Of a DNA stretch of 64,000 nucleotides, positions 39,661 through 51,185 are shown in pieces. Made by a program: the position numbers and the translations under genes. Every line of letters starts with the position of its first letter. The stretch's first letter is position 1. The notes beneath the pieces were generated by a model that was not told the DNA's origin, ran no database searches, and saw nothing but the letters and a program-made list of their open reading frames with translations. This DNA is from Doris montereyensis (taxonomy: Eukaryota > Mollusca > Gastropoda > Nudibranchia > Dorididae): assembly GCA_037039925.1 (NCBI GenBank), contig JAXRKP010000284.1, forward strand, positions 147,501-211,500, given 5' to 3'.

Positions 39661-41760
39661 TGCTATGCTAATAGACAACACGTACATGATGCTAGTAAAC
39701 AACACGTATATGATAATAGTAAACAACACGTATATGATGCTAGTAAACAACACGTATATGATAATAGTAAACAACACGTATATGATGCTAGTAAACAACA
39801 CGTATATGATAATAGTAAACAACACGTATATGATGCTAGTAACCAACACGTACATGATGCTAGTAAACAACACGTACATGATGCTAGTAACCAAAACGTA
39901 CATGATGCTAGTAACCAAAACGTACATGATGCTAGTAACCAAAACGTACATGATGCTAGTAACCAAAACGTACATGATGCTAGTAAACAACACGTATATG
40001 ATAATAGTAAACAACACGTACATGATGCTAGTAAACAACACGTATATGACAATAGTAACCAACACGTACATGATACTAGTAAACAACACGTATATGATAA
40101 TAGTAACCAACACGTACATGATGCTAGTAAACAACACGTACATGATGCTAGTAAACAACACGTTCATGATGCTAGTAAACAACACGTACATGATGCTAGT
40201 AAACAACACGTACATGATGCTAGTAACCAACACGTACATGATGCTACGTATGAACAACACGTACATGATGCTAGTAGCCAACAACATCGTACTATGCCAA
40301 CATACATCAGTAGTAGTCAACACGTACATCATACTAGTAACCAACACGTACATGATGCTAGTAAACAACACGTACATGATAATATAACCAACACGTTCAT
40401 GATGCTATACAACACGTATAAACAACACGTACATGATGCTAGTAAACAACACGTACATGATGCTAGTAAACAACACGTACATGATGCTAGTAACCAACAC
40501 GTACATGATGCTAGTAAACAACACGTACATGATGCTAGTAACCAACACGTACATGATGCTAGTAAACAACACGTACATGATGCTAGTAAACAACACGTAC
40601 ATGATGCTAGTAAACAACACGTACATGATGCTAGTAACCAACACGTACATGATGCTAGTAAACAACACGTACATGATGCTAGTAAACAACACGTACATGA
40701 TGCTAGTAAACAACACGTACATGATGCTAGTAAACAACACGTACATGATGCTAGTAACCAACACGTACATGATGCTAGTAAACAACACGTACATGATGCT
40801 AGTAAACAACACGTACATGATGCTAGTAAACAACACGTACATGATGCTAGTAACCAACACGTACATGATGCTAAACAACAAGTAACCAACACGTACATGA
40901 TGCTAGTAACAACAACATGATGCTAGTAAACAACACGTACATGATGCTAGTAACCAACGTACATGATGCTAGTAACCAACACGTACATGATGCTAGTAAC
41001 CAACACGTACATGATGCTGATGCTAGTAACCAACACGTACATGATGCTAGTAAACAACACGTATATGATGCTAGTACCAACACGTACATGATACTAGTAA
41101 CCAACACGTACATCATACTAGTAACCAACACGTACATCATACTAGTAACCAACACGTACATCATACTAGTAACCAACACGTACATCATACTAGTAACCAA
41201 CACGTACATGATGCTAGTAAACAACACGTAATGATAATAGTACTCGTACATGATGCTAGTAAACAACACGTACATGATAATAGTAAACAACACGTATATG
41301 ATGCTAGTAACCAACACGTACATGATGCTAGTAACCAACACGTACAGGATGCTAGTAACCAACACGTACATGATGCTAGTAACCAACACGTACATGATGC
41401 TAGTAACCAACACGTACATGATGCTAGTAACCAACACGTACATGATGCTAGTAACCAACACGTACATGATGCTAGTAAACAACACGTACATGATGCTAGT
41501 AACCAACACGTACATGATAATAGTAACCAACACGTTCATGATACTAGTAACCAACACGTACAGGATGGTAGTAACCAACACGTACATGATGGTAGTAACC
41601 AACACGTACATGATAATAGTAACCAACACGTACATGATGATAATAACCAACACGTACATGATAATAGTAGTCAACACATACATGATAATAGTAACCAACA
41701 CGTACATGATAATAGTAGTCAACACGTACCTGATAATAGTAACCAACACGTACATGATAC
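39661..41760 (+). repeat. Array domain 7: CTAGTAAA/CTAGTAAC linker
   Basis: About 87 units. 40,430-40,870 is nearly perfect. Units with ATAATAGTAAAC alternate with GCTAGTAAAC at 39,700-39,830. Confidence 0.9.
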
Positions 41761-42820
41761 TAGTAGCAAACACGTACATCATACTAGTAGCCAACACGTA
41801 CATCATACTAGTAGCCAACACGTACATCATACTAGTAGTCAACCCGTACATCATACTAGTAGTCAACACGTACATCATACTAGTAGTCAACACGTACATC
41901 ATAATAGTAGCCAACACGTACATCATACTAGTAGCCAACACGTACATCATACTAGTAGTCAACACGTACATCATACTAGTAGTCAACACGTACATCATAC
42001 TAGTAGTCAACACGTACATCATACTAGTAGTCAACATCATACTAGTAGTACCATACTAGTAGTGATGGTAGTAGTCAACACGTATAGGATGGTAGTAGTC
42101 AACACGTACATGATGGTAGTAGTCAACACGTACATCATACTAGTAGTCAACACGTACATCATACTAGTAGTCAACACGTACATCATACTAGTAGTCAACA
42201 CGTACATCATACTAGTAGTCAACACGTACATCATACTAGTAGTCAACACGTACATCAAACTAGTAGCCAACACGTACATCATACTAGTAGTCAACACGTA
42301 CATCATACTAGTAGTCAACACGTACATCATACTAGTAGCCAACACGTACATCATACTAGTAGTCAACACGTACATCATACTAGTAGTCAACACGTACATC
42401 ATACTAGTAGTCAACACGTACATCATAATAGTAGCCAACACGTACATCATACTAGTAGCCAACACGTACATCATACTAGTAGTCAACACGTACATCATAC
42501 TAGTAGTCAACACGTACATCATACTAGTAGTCAACACGTACATCATACTAGTAGTCAACACGTACATCATACTAGTAGTCAACATCATACTAGTAGTACC
42601 ATACTAGTAGTGATGGTAGTAGTCAACACGTACAGGATGGTAGTAGTCAACACGTACATGATGGTAGTAGTCAACACGTACATCATACTAGTAGTCAACA
42701 CGTACATCATACTAGTAGTCAACATGTACATCATACTAGTAGTCAACACGTACATCATACTAGTAGCCAACACATACATCATACTAGTAGTCAACATCAT
42801 ACTAGTAGTACTATACTAGT
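41761..42820 (+). repeat. Array domain 8: CTAGTAGT linker with higher-order repeat
   Basis: Cores read CACGTACATCATA. A marked junction (CAACATCATACTAGTAGTAC followed by ATACTAGTAGTGATGG) occurs near 42,030, 42,580 and 42,790, giving higher-order blocks of about 550 and 210 bp. Confidence 0.9.
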
Positions 42821-43520
42821 AGTGATGGTAGTAGTCAACATGTACATGATGGTAGTAGTCAACACGTACATGATGGTAGTAGTCAACATGTACATGATGG
42901 TAGTAGTCAACATGTATATGATGGTAGTAGTCAACACGTACATGATGGTAGTAACCAACACGTACATGATGGTAGTAGTCAACATGCACATGATGGTAGT
43001 AGTCAACACGTACATGATGGTAGTAGTCAACATGTATATGATGGTAGTAGTCAACATGTATATGATGATGGTAGTAGTCAACATGTATATGATGGTAGTA
43101 GTCAACATGTGATGATGGTAGTAGTCAACATGTATATGATGGTAGTAGTCAAGTAGTCAACATGTACATGATGGTAGTAGTCAACATGTACATGATGGTA
43201 GTAGTCAACATGTATATGATGGTAGTAGTCAACATGTACATGATGGTAGTAGTCAACATGTACATGATGGTAGTGAGTCAACATGTACATGATGGTAGTA
43301 GTCAACATGTACATGATGGTAGTAGTCAACATGTATGTGATGGTAGTAGTCAACATGTATGTGATGGTAGTAGTCAACATGTATGTGATGGTAGTAGTCA
43401 ACATGTACATGATGGTAGGAGTTAACATGTACATGATGGTAGTAGTCAACATGTAAATGATGGTAGTAGTCAACATGTACATGATGGTAGTAGTCAACAC
43501 GTATGTGATGGTAGTAATCA
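42821..43520 (+). repeat. Array domain 9: GTAGTAGTC linker, CATG core
   Basis: About 29 units with CAACATGTACATGATGG. The conserved CACGT of other domains has become CATGT in most units. Confidence 0.88.
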
Positions 43521-44487
43521 ACACGTACATGATGCTAATAACCAACTCATACATGATGCTAATAGCCAACTCATACATGATGCTAATAGCCAACTCATAC
43601 ATGATGCTAATAGCCAACTCATACATGATGCTAATAACCAACTCATACATGATGCTAATAACCAACTCATACATGATGTGACCAACTCATACATGATGCT
43701 AATAGCCAACTCATACATGATGCTAATAGCCAACTCATACATGATGCTAATAACCAACTCATACATGATGCTAATAGCCAACTCATACATGATGCTAACA
43801 GCCAACTCCGACATGATGCTAATAGCAAACATGCACGTAATGCTAATAGCCAACACGTACATAATGCTAATAGCCAGCATGTACATGATGCTAATAGCCA
43901 ACATGTATATGATGCTAATAGCCAACACGTACATGATGCTAATAGCCAACACGTACATGATTCTAATAGCCATCATGTACATAATGCTAATAGCCAACAT
44001 GTACATGATGCTAATAGCCAACATGTACATGATGCTAATAGCCAACATGTACATGATGCTAATAGCCAACACGTACATGATGCTAATAGCCAACATGTAC
44101 ATGATGCTAATAGCCAGCATGTACATGATGCTAATAGCCAACACGTACATGATGCTAATAGCCAACACATACATAATGCTAATAGCCAACATGTACAGGA
44201 TGCTAATAGCCAACATGTACAGAATGCTAATAGCCAACATGTACATGATGCTAATAGCCAACATGTACATGATGCTAATAGCCAACATGTACATGATGCT
44301 AATAGCCAACATGTACAGGATGCTAATAGCTAACATGTACATGATGCTAATACCTAACATGTACAGGATGCTAATAGCCAACATGTACATGATGCTAATA
44401 GCCAACATGTACAGGATGCTAATAGCCAACACATACATAATGCTAATAACCAACATGTACATGCTGCTAATAGCCAACGTGTACATG
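43521..44487 (+). repeat. Array domain 10: CTAATAGC linker, right end
   Basis: About 40 units. The left third has CAACTCATACATGATG; the rest has CAACATGTACATGATG. The linker is the same as in domain 1 at the opposite end of the array. The final unit runs into unique sequence at about 44,488. Confidence 0.9.
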
Positions 44488-45331
44488 ATTCATAATGTTA
44501 TACCGCGAGAAGTCACGAATCCTAAAGAACTAACTATCGCGATCTGTCATTCTACAATTAACAATTGTTTCGAATGGGTATTGTCTAAAGCGTTCTTTAT
44601 AGGTGGCAATACCAAGACCATGGGATAGGAAACTATTGGCTTGTTATCCCCAACCATTAGCCAATGCTGGTGAATTACAACCATGGGACTTGCAATTTCA
44701 AAAGTGTGTTGCTTGGGGTGAATGCCAAACCAATAGGTGGTGGTCAATGGGAAATGATTATAATGCTAGTTACGTACTGATTAGTCTGTGTAAGATGGTA
44801 TTGTATATTCATTGTGATGATCTTTGAGTTGAACCAATACCTAGAGAACCATTTGGAGTTAGAGACTTATGTAGTATATTCTCAACTACTCCAGACGATC
44901 TACTCATAGATCGATAAGTTCCTGTACCGCCCCTTACGACCAATGATGACGATGTCTTTGGAGTAGAATACAGCTCAGTGTTTAGTCAAATTATGATAGA
45001 TAATCGTAGTTGTAGAGGGACCATTAAAGTTAAGATATCTAGTGCACCCTGATTCTCCTGCAAAGTAAGAAGGAATATTCTCAATCAGTGTACATTAACA
45101 GAACAATACGGATTATACAACGTTGAAATACCTACGACTCGTATTCGCCTATGCGTATGGTTTCGAACTGAAATGATGAATAGCGCCGTTTACAAAATTG
45201 ATAATGTGCCAACTGTACCTGAAGATACTCACGTTAGGCTATGGGTCAATAGTCCAATGATTATAAGGGTCTTGACTGATGAATTGAAGGAATTACATGA
45301 ACAACCCGATCCAGACGACCGAGTCGAATAA
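44488..45331 (+). pseudogene. Gene reading out of the array's right edge, frameshifted and with three internal stops
   Basis: The array phase NTYIM continues as VYMIHNVIPREVTNPKELT and ICHSTINNCFEWVLSKAFF to a stop at 44,626. An overlapping frame takes over (from about 44,600: DRKLLACYPQPLANAGELQ, CVAWGECQTNRWWSMGND) and keeps one phase to TAA at 45,329, with internal TGA (44,825), TAA (44,915) and TGA (45,050). The later part includes FGVEYSSVFSQIMIDNRS, YNVEIPTTRIRLCVWF and VRLWVNSPMIIRVLTDE. Three stops in some 240 codons is far fewer than expected for this base composition, so this was a gene. The product is unknown: mixed alpha/beta, no membrane segment. It may be the back half of a gene whose front lies left of the array; that is inference. 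Confidence 0.6.
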
Positions 45332-45333
45332 CT

Positions 45334-45636
45334 ATACCTCTGAGTACCAATAAGATTAAGATTACGTTTAAAGTAACGTATTCGAATCTAGTAGAATTGG
45401 TTTAAATTAAAGGCAAGTTCTTAACAACCAAGAAACACAAAGATAAGGCTAAAAGATAATAGAGAAAGTACATGCCCTATAAGATTTTATATATCATGAA
45501 TTTGAAACCTTCTATCGTAAAATCACAATTCGTAGTATTTAACGACAATGATGATGAAGAGGATTAAGAAGGAAGTGTCAACACCTTTACAGCCATAAAC
45601 AAATTCTCGGTAACGAATGACAATGATGTATTTTAA
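45334..45636 (+). pseudogene. Coding-like stretch with four internal stops, unknown protein
   Basis: One phase from about 45,334 to TAA at 45,634. It contains STNKIKITFKVTYSNLVEL, KGKFLTTKKHKDKAKR, MNLKPSIVKSQFVVFNDND (ATG at 45,496) and SVNTFTAINKFSVTNDNDV. Internal stops are TAA 45,403, TAA and TAG at 45,457-45,462, and TAA 45,565. A Lys-rich stretch precedes an acidic one (NDNDDEED). The frame starts where the previous gene ends, as in compact genomes. Function unknown. Confidence 0.4.
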
Positions 45637-45715
45637 CCAAAATTACCCAACTAAAACCATTGTTTAATTGTATGTGTTTGTTCATTAATTCTTACAAACT
45701 GCTATATCACAAACG

Positions 45716-46270
45716 ATGGATGACGATAAACTACGACGGTACACTTTCATCCAATACGAACGCGCTTCAACCAAAGATGGAGGGGTACAATTACCCGCAC
45801 CAACCATTGGTCTCCCGGTAGCTAAATTCAAAGAAAATATCGTAAACAGAATGTAATCATCGTCCGAAACGAGGTACCTACTAAAACTCGAGTACTTCGA
45901 TGCATCATGCTCTGATCCTAAAAATCAGGAACAATTGGCTCATGATCGTACCATGATACCTTCGGGCTCAAAACTCATATTTAGGATCTTACCACCTTTC
46001 AATAACCGAAAATACAAGCGACTCGTGGCTGCCAACAAAGCGTCCAAAGAACTCGACAAAATCTGTAACCTGACTGGTGGACTGGATCGAAGGATCGAGA
46101 ATAACAAGAAGAAATTGGTCCAAATCATTCGTCGTCAGAATCTAATTCTCGCCAAGAATCATATTCCACCAAGATTCTTGCCATCTACTTACAAATTGGT
46201 GAATACTGGTCAATTTGGACAGAAAAAATGTATTTCCACTCATAAAGTGGTAACTTTTGGCATTCCCTAA
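45716..46270 (+). pseudogene. Unknown basic helical protein gene with one internal TAA
   Basis: ATG at 45,716 to TAA at 46,268, 184 codons, interrupted once by TAA at 45,854 (codon 47). It starts MDDDKLRRYTFIQYERAST. The second part has RTMIPSGSKLIFRILPPFN, a basic helix-prone stretch (KYKRLVAANKASKELDKI, RRIENNKKKLVQIIRRQN) and the end KKCISTHKVVTFGIP. The part after codon 47 remains open for 137 codons and could start at an internal ATG (45,950). Codon use is clearly coding-like. I recognise no domain; the basic helices could bind nucleic acid or partners. Confidence 0.6.
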
Positions 46271-46280
46271 ACTGTCTTAG

Positions 46281-46505
46281 ATGTGCTCAAGTGTTAGGAT
46301 AGGCATTGTTTTTAAAAAATCCAAAGCTGTGGCTAACAGAAGAAAGCTGAGAAATAAGAAGAAAAAGATTAAACGCGTCGGACAAGGACCAACTCAGGCT
46401 ATGTTCGACCGTAACAAAAAAGAAATCGGCGTGCTAGACCCAGCTTTTTTCGATAGTAACAGCAAAAAAATCGGAGTGGTAGACTCATGCTATGTTCGAC
46501 TGTAA
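46281..46505 (+). CDS. Small basic protein ending in 15-residue repeats (74 aa)
   Basis: ATG at 46,281, ten bases after the previous stop. The sequence has a strongly basic segment (KKSKAVANRRKLRNKKKKIK) resembling a nuclear localisation signal. Two exact-length 15-residue repeats follow (MFDRNKKEIGVLDP, FFDSNSKKIGVVDS). A one-base insertion then ends the frame as CYVRL. The two repeats are the first units of the downstream 47-bp array. Function unknown. Confidence 0.5.
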   Translation: MCSSVRIGIVFKKSKAVANRRKLRNKKKKIKRVGQGPTQAMFDRNKKEIGVLDPAFFDSNSKKIGVVDSCYVRL

Positions 46506-47790
46506 CAACAAAAGAAATCGACGTAGTAGACTCAAGCTATGTTCGACTGTAACAACAAAAGAAATCGACGTGGTAGACTCAAGCTATGTTCGACTGTAAC
46601 AACAAAAGATATCGACGTGGTAGGTACTGTAACAATGAAAGAAATCGAAGTACTAGACAAATCAAGCTTGTTCGACTGTAACAATGAAAGAAATGGTAGA
46701 CTCAAGTTATGTTCGACTGTAACAATGAAAGAAATCGAAGTACTAGACTCAAGCTATGTTCGACTGTAACAATGAAAGAAATCGAAGTACTAGACTCAAG
46801 CTATGTTCGACTGTAACAATGAAAGAAATCGGAGTACTAGACTCAAGCTATGTTCGACTGTAACAATAAAAGAAATCGACGTGGTACACTCAAGCAATGT
46901 TCGACTGTAACAACAAAAGACATTGACGTGGTAGACTCAAGCAATGTTCGACTGTAACAATAAAAGACATTGACGTGGTAGACTCAAGCAATGTTCGACT
47001 GTAACAACAAAAGACATTGACGTGGTAGACTCAAGCAATGTTCGACTGTAACAATAAAAGACATATGACGTGGTTCGAGTAACTCAAGCAATGTTCGACT
47101 GTAACAATAAAAGAAAAATCGGAGTACTAGACTCAAGCTATGTTCGACTGTAACAATAAAAGAAATCGAAGTACTAGACTCCATAAAAAAAGAAATCGGA
47201 GTACTGTAACAATAGGACCCAGAGCTATGTTCGACTGTAACAATGAAAGAAAAAAGAAAAGTGAAAGACATCGGAGTACTAGACTCAACTAACTGTAACA
47301 ATGAAAGAAATCGACGTGGTAGACTCAAGCTATGTTCGACCGTAACAATAAAAGATATCGACGTGGTAGACTCAAGCAATGTTCGACTGTAACAATGAAA
47401 GACATCGACGTGGTAGACTCAAGCAATGTTCGACTGTAACAACAAAATAAATTGACGTGGTAGACTCAAGCAATGTTCGACTGCAACAACAAAAGTAATC
47501 GGAGTACTAGACTCAAGCTCTGTTCGACTGTAACAACAAAAGTAATCGGAGTACTAGACTCAAGCTATGTTCGACTGTAACAATGAAAGAAATCGACGTG
47601 GTAGACTCAAGCTATGTTCGACTGTAACAATGACAGAAATCGACGTGGTAAACTCAAGCTATGTTCGACTGTAACAATGAAAGAAATCGACGTGGTAGAC
47701 TCAAGCTATGTTCGACTGTAACAATGAAAGAAATCGACGTAGTAAACTCAAGCTATGTTCGACTGTAACAACGAAAGAAACCGATTCATT
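46396..47790 (+). repeat. Tandem array, unit 45 then 47 bp, derived from coding repeats
   Basis: About 29 units of TATGTTCGACTGTAACAATG, AAAGAAATCGACGTGG and TAGACTCAAGC. The first two are 45 bp and in frame with the preceding gene; later ones are 47 bp with two extra bases, so the phase is lost. Variants include GGAGTACTAGACTC and GACGTGGTAGACTC forms, in runs. Rearranged units occur at 47,050-47,290. Confidence 0.9.
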
Positions 47791-48980
47791 TCAAGTGGTG
47801 CAATCTGTTGTAGATAGATTTGCAATCATTTGTTATCTCTGATCACGCCATAGGTAGTGTATCCATTTAGTACACCGACATGCTACACAATTGAGGTCAA
47901 CATCGTGACTTATACGCTATGTTACCCCCCCCCCCCCAATTTATCTCAACCACATGACAGCGCTTGATGAACAAACACATTACGATATCCAAGGTTGAGT
48001 GTTTTCAGTGTAAATTTTGACTGGAAAGATGTAAATTATAAGTCTCCAACTTAAACAAATATGTTGATGCGCAGATTGAGTTCACTGTAAATCAGCCCGC
48101 AACATGAAAAAAACGGTAATTTTGTAATGGAATCAATGTCTTATCACATGCCGAGATTTATATTTACAACCAAAGCAGGCATTGGTCAACGTTTACCTAG
48201 GGAATCAATCCCATACTTGAACCAATCTAATTGATATTGTTATTCCTTGTTTTCAAAAATGTAAAGAAATTGGAATACATAGAATACAAAAATATTATGC
48301 ATGAAGAATGTGAATGCTAAAGAAATTAGCAAAACAATATCATGAAACACGAAAATTTCCCTCCCTCCCCCCCCCCTCCCATTTCCCTCTCGTCTCCCAA
48401 TATCTCAAGTATTATACTATTAGAACACAAACTCAACAAATATCGATACTATTTCGTGACGGACTTACACTATTTATTATTTTCATAGTAAAATGTATTC
48501 ATCCACACACGTTCACCATAGCCAGTGTTTTCAATGATGTATGTATGGGTTGATCATTTCATGAGGCCACCAACCCCTTTTTCTCCCAACAGTTACAAAC
48601 AAATGAAGACATTTCTTAACATCTGTTAAACTTCAGGTAAACGACTTCCTAAACACACATTTTTGAGCTCTACTTTTGTTTTCGCAGGAAATGTTATACA
48701 ATGTAAGTCTGGGTTATCTTTGAAAACAGTTTACACAAAAGTACCTAGAAGACATTCAATTATTGAAATGTACAGTATAACAACATGCCCCCCCCCGTCA
48801 AATAACGTTAGCATGAGAATCTAGTCAACTTGTATTAATATTGTGTAATAATTTGGAAGGTGTATGTCTTAGCTTGGATCCATCCGCTTATTCATTTTGT
48901 CTGTGTGTCTGTCAGTCTGTCTACATCTCTGACTGTCCCTGTCTCTCACTCTTTCTCTCATTCTTTTTGTTTGTTAATAG
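47791..48980. other. Unique DNA right of the atypical block
   Basis: C-runs occur at about 47,926-47,937, 48,368-48,376 and 48,787-48,794. The exact border between block and host DNA is not visible. No gene was supported. Confidence 0.45.
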
Positions 48981-49200
48981 ATGTTTTATCAGTGTCACCC
49001 AGCACGAATCATTGACGTCAATAAGCAATGCTACGTGTGAAGAGCCTTGCCATTATCCACAACTGATAACAGTTGATATTATAAGTATCAGAGGGCGATG
49101 GGCAGATCTGAAAGTTGCCTGCACTCCTTGGTTGACGACTGAACCAACAGACAGCCATCCAGATCTTCACCACATCTCTTCTCAAGTCAACTCAGTGTAA
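48981..49200 (+). CDS. Candidate 3'-terminal exon, unknown protein
   Basis: A pyrimidine-rich stretch with TTGTTAATAG (acceptor AG at about 48,979-48,980) is followed by an open frame to TAA at 49,198. The peptide includes CFISVTQHESLTSISNATC, EPCHYPQLITVDIISIRG and LKVACTPWLTTEPTD. The AAGGTATGT just after the stop looks like a donor, but no other phase is open across the segment. No domain was recognised, and there are no neighbouring exons to support it. Confidence 0.25.
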
Positions 49201-49640
49201 TTAAGGTATGTAGTACTTGTCTTAATAATTGGATATATCATAGATAGATATATAGATAAGTTAAATATATACACGCAAATTTACATAATTATGTCTACTT
49301 TTTTATTTGCATTTACTGCCGTCGGCGTCAAACGCAGCAATATGTTACACCTGACATTCCAATTTCTTTAGAGAACGTAAGTTATGCATTATACATGTAG
49401 ATCTATAGACCATCACCGAGCCTACGCTCAATTCAACAGGACTCACCCATGTTCTCAAAGTGGGCAATAGGGGTACATTTTCATTAACAAGGGCAAACGA
49501 AATGCCTGAAGGTAGGTTCGATCCCAATACAATCAGGTCAAAGTACAGTCCCTTTAATCACTCAGCCATTTCGCCCCCTTCAATATCAATTGCACAATAA
49601 AAGTGACCAGATGATGATATACATAACATAGTTATGATAG
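49201..49640. other. Unique non-coding DNA
   Basis: A minus-orientation TTCGATCCC with flanking TGAGCCTAC-like words at about 49,415-49,575 may be a diverged tRNA-like SINE head, but it is too weak to call. Confidence 0.3.
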
Positions 49641-49866
49641 ATATGGATTGATGGATATGTAGACATTATATATCTATAAACATACTTGTAGAGATGGAAC
49701 TAGATAAATAGAAAGATATATCAAAATGAATTGGTCCATCAACAGTTAGATGGATAGATAAATAGATAGATAAATATATAGATACATACATAGATAGATT
49801 GATAAATACATAGATAGATAGATATATATATATATAGACAGATATACATATTTATATATATATATA

Positions 49867-49930
<64 letters not shown>

Positions 49931-49934
49931 GATC

Positions 49935-49966
<32 letters not shown>

Positions 49967-49983
49967 GATATATAGATAGATAA

Positions 49984-50018
<35 letters not shown>

Positions 50019-50060
50019 TATAGATAGATAGATAGATAGATAGATAAATATATTTATCGA
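49641..50060. repeat. (GATA)n and (AT)n microsatellite cluster
   Basis: Imperfect GATA/TAGA repeats surround an (AT)n core at about 49,825-49,930. Confidence 0.93.
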
Positions 50061-50143
50061 TTATGTATTTATTGAGATTGAATATTTATATATTTATCTA
50101 TTTTTTCATTCTTATTTTCTGTTTTTAAATTTTTTTTTAAATG

Positions 50144-50347
<204 letters not shown>

Positions 50348-50375
50348 AAAGGATATCTCAGCAATTCTTATTTTT

Positions 50376-50478
<103 letters not shown>

Positions 50479-50604
50479 TGTATGTATGTATGTATGTGTG
50501 TGTAATATATACACGTGTAATAGAAAGTATTCTTCTAAACCTTTCATATTCGATTTAGTATTGTATTTTTGAGGCAGACTAATTGTTTCGGAGATAAAAG
50601 GAGC

Positions 50605-50695
50605 CATAGTGAAGTGGTCAAATGTGAAAACGACAATAAATGACGAATCCACCAATAAAGACAGAACAATATGTTTCGTTCTGTCTTTATTGGTT
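50605..50695 (+). repeat. Diverged foldback-element fragment
   Basis: AAAGGAGCCATAGTGAAGTG, GACAATAAATGACGAATCC and AATAAAGACAGAACAATATG match the arm of the 56,909 element with several changes. ACGTTCTGTCTTTATTGG-type sequence follows as a short inverted part. Confidence 0.6.
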
Positions 50696-51185
50696 AACTT
50701 ATTGATTCACATACAACATAGGCCCACTCACAGGTACTTTTTTAAATCAAGGAAGCTACTCTTATAAACTTATCATGGGCAATATATAAATAATTTTGAT
50801 ATCGATTCAAAATAATTGATTTTTTTCGATGACATGTTTTTTGTTTTGTGTGGGTTCTTATTGAGTACTGTTTCTTTTACCTTCTTAGAAAACGAGGGGT
50901 TATTTAAATAGAGCTTTTAACTTTTTCTTTTTTATTCAGTTATTTTGTTATTTTTTAAGGTATGGTAATATCTTTATTGGGTTACACCATAACTCTTTAG
51001 CAAGAGAAATTTCGGAAAACGAAAGAAATAAAGGTAATTTGGAACGCATAACATTCATAATGATCTAACAGGCATATGAACTAAATAGATTTTCAAAATA
51101 TTTTATTAATAAATGACCTGGAAAAACACGTGTAAGTCAAAATAAACATCAAGGTTTTTTTTTACATGGGTGCCAAAATCATTCG
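50696..51185. other. AT-rich non-coding DNA
   Basis: No features recognised. Confidence 0.5.

Larger units (their letters stand above)
22640..44487 (+). repeat. Giant tandem array, about 22 kb, unit near 24 bp
   Basis: Some 900 units by length, each made of a conserved core (CAACACGTACATGATG or ATAATG) and an 8-base linker that changes from domain to domain (CTAATAGC, CTAATAAA, GTAAGAGC, GTAATATC, GTTAATAGA, CTAGTAGA, CTAGTAAA, CTAGTAGT). Most units are 24 bp (8 codons), but 25 and 26 bp units dominate around 29,760-31,700. Because 24 is a multiple of three, open frames of up to 853 codons appear on both strands; they are a consequence of periodicity. There is one clear insertion (24,221-24,453). 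Variant domains are sharply bounded and contain higher-order repeats, the pattern expected of local unequal exchange. Confidence 0.97.

Noticed and set aside
22640..44487. CRISPR array
   Set aside because: There are no unique spacers: the 8-base linkers repeat within domains, the unit is too short, and the setting is a eukaryotic genome without cas genes.
22640..44487. Telomeric or known centromeric satellite
   Set aside because: The unit has no TTAGGG-type motif and is far shorter than typical centromeric satellites; flanks are coding-like. A local role in chromatin cannot be judged from sequence.
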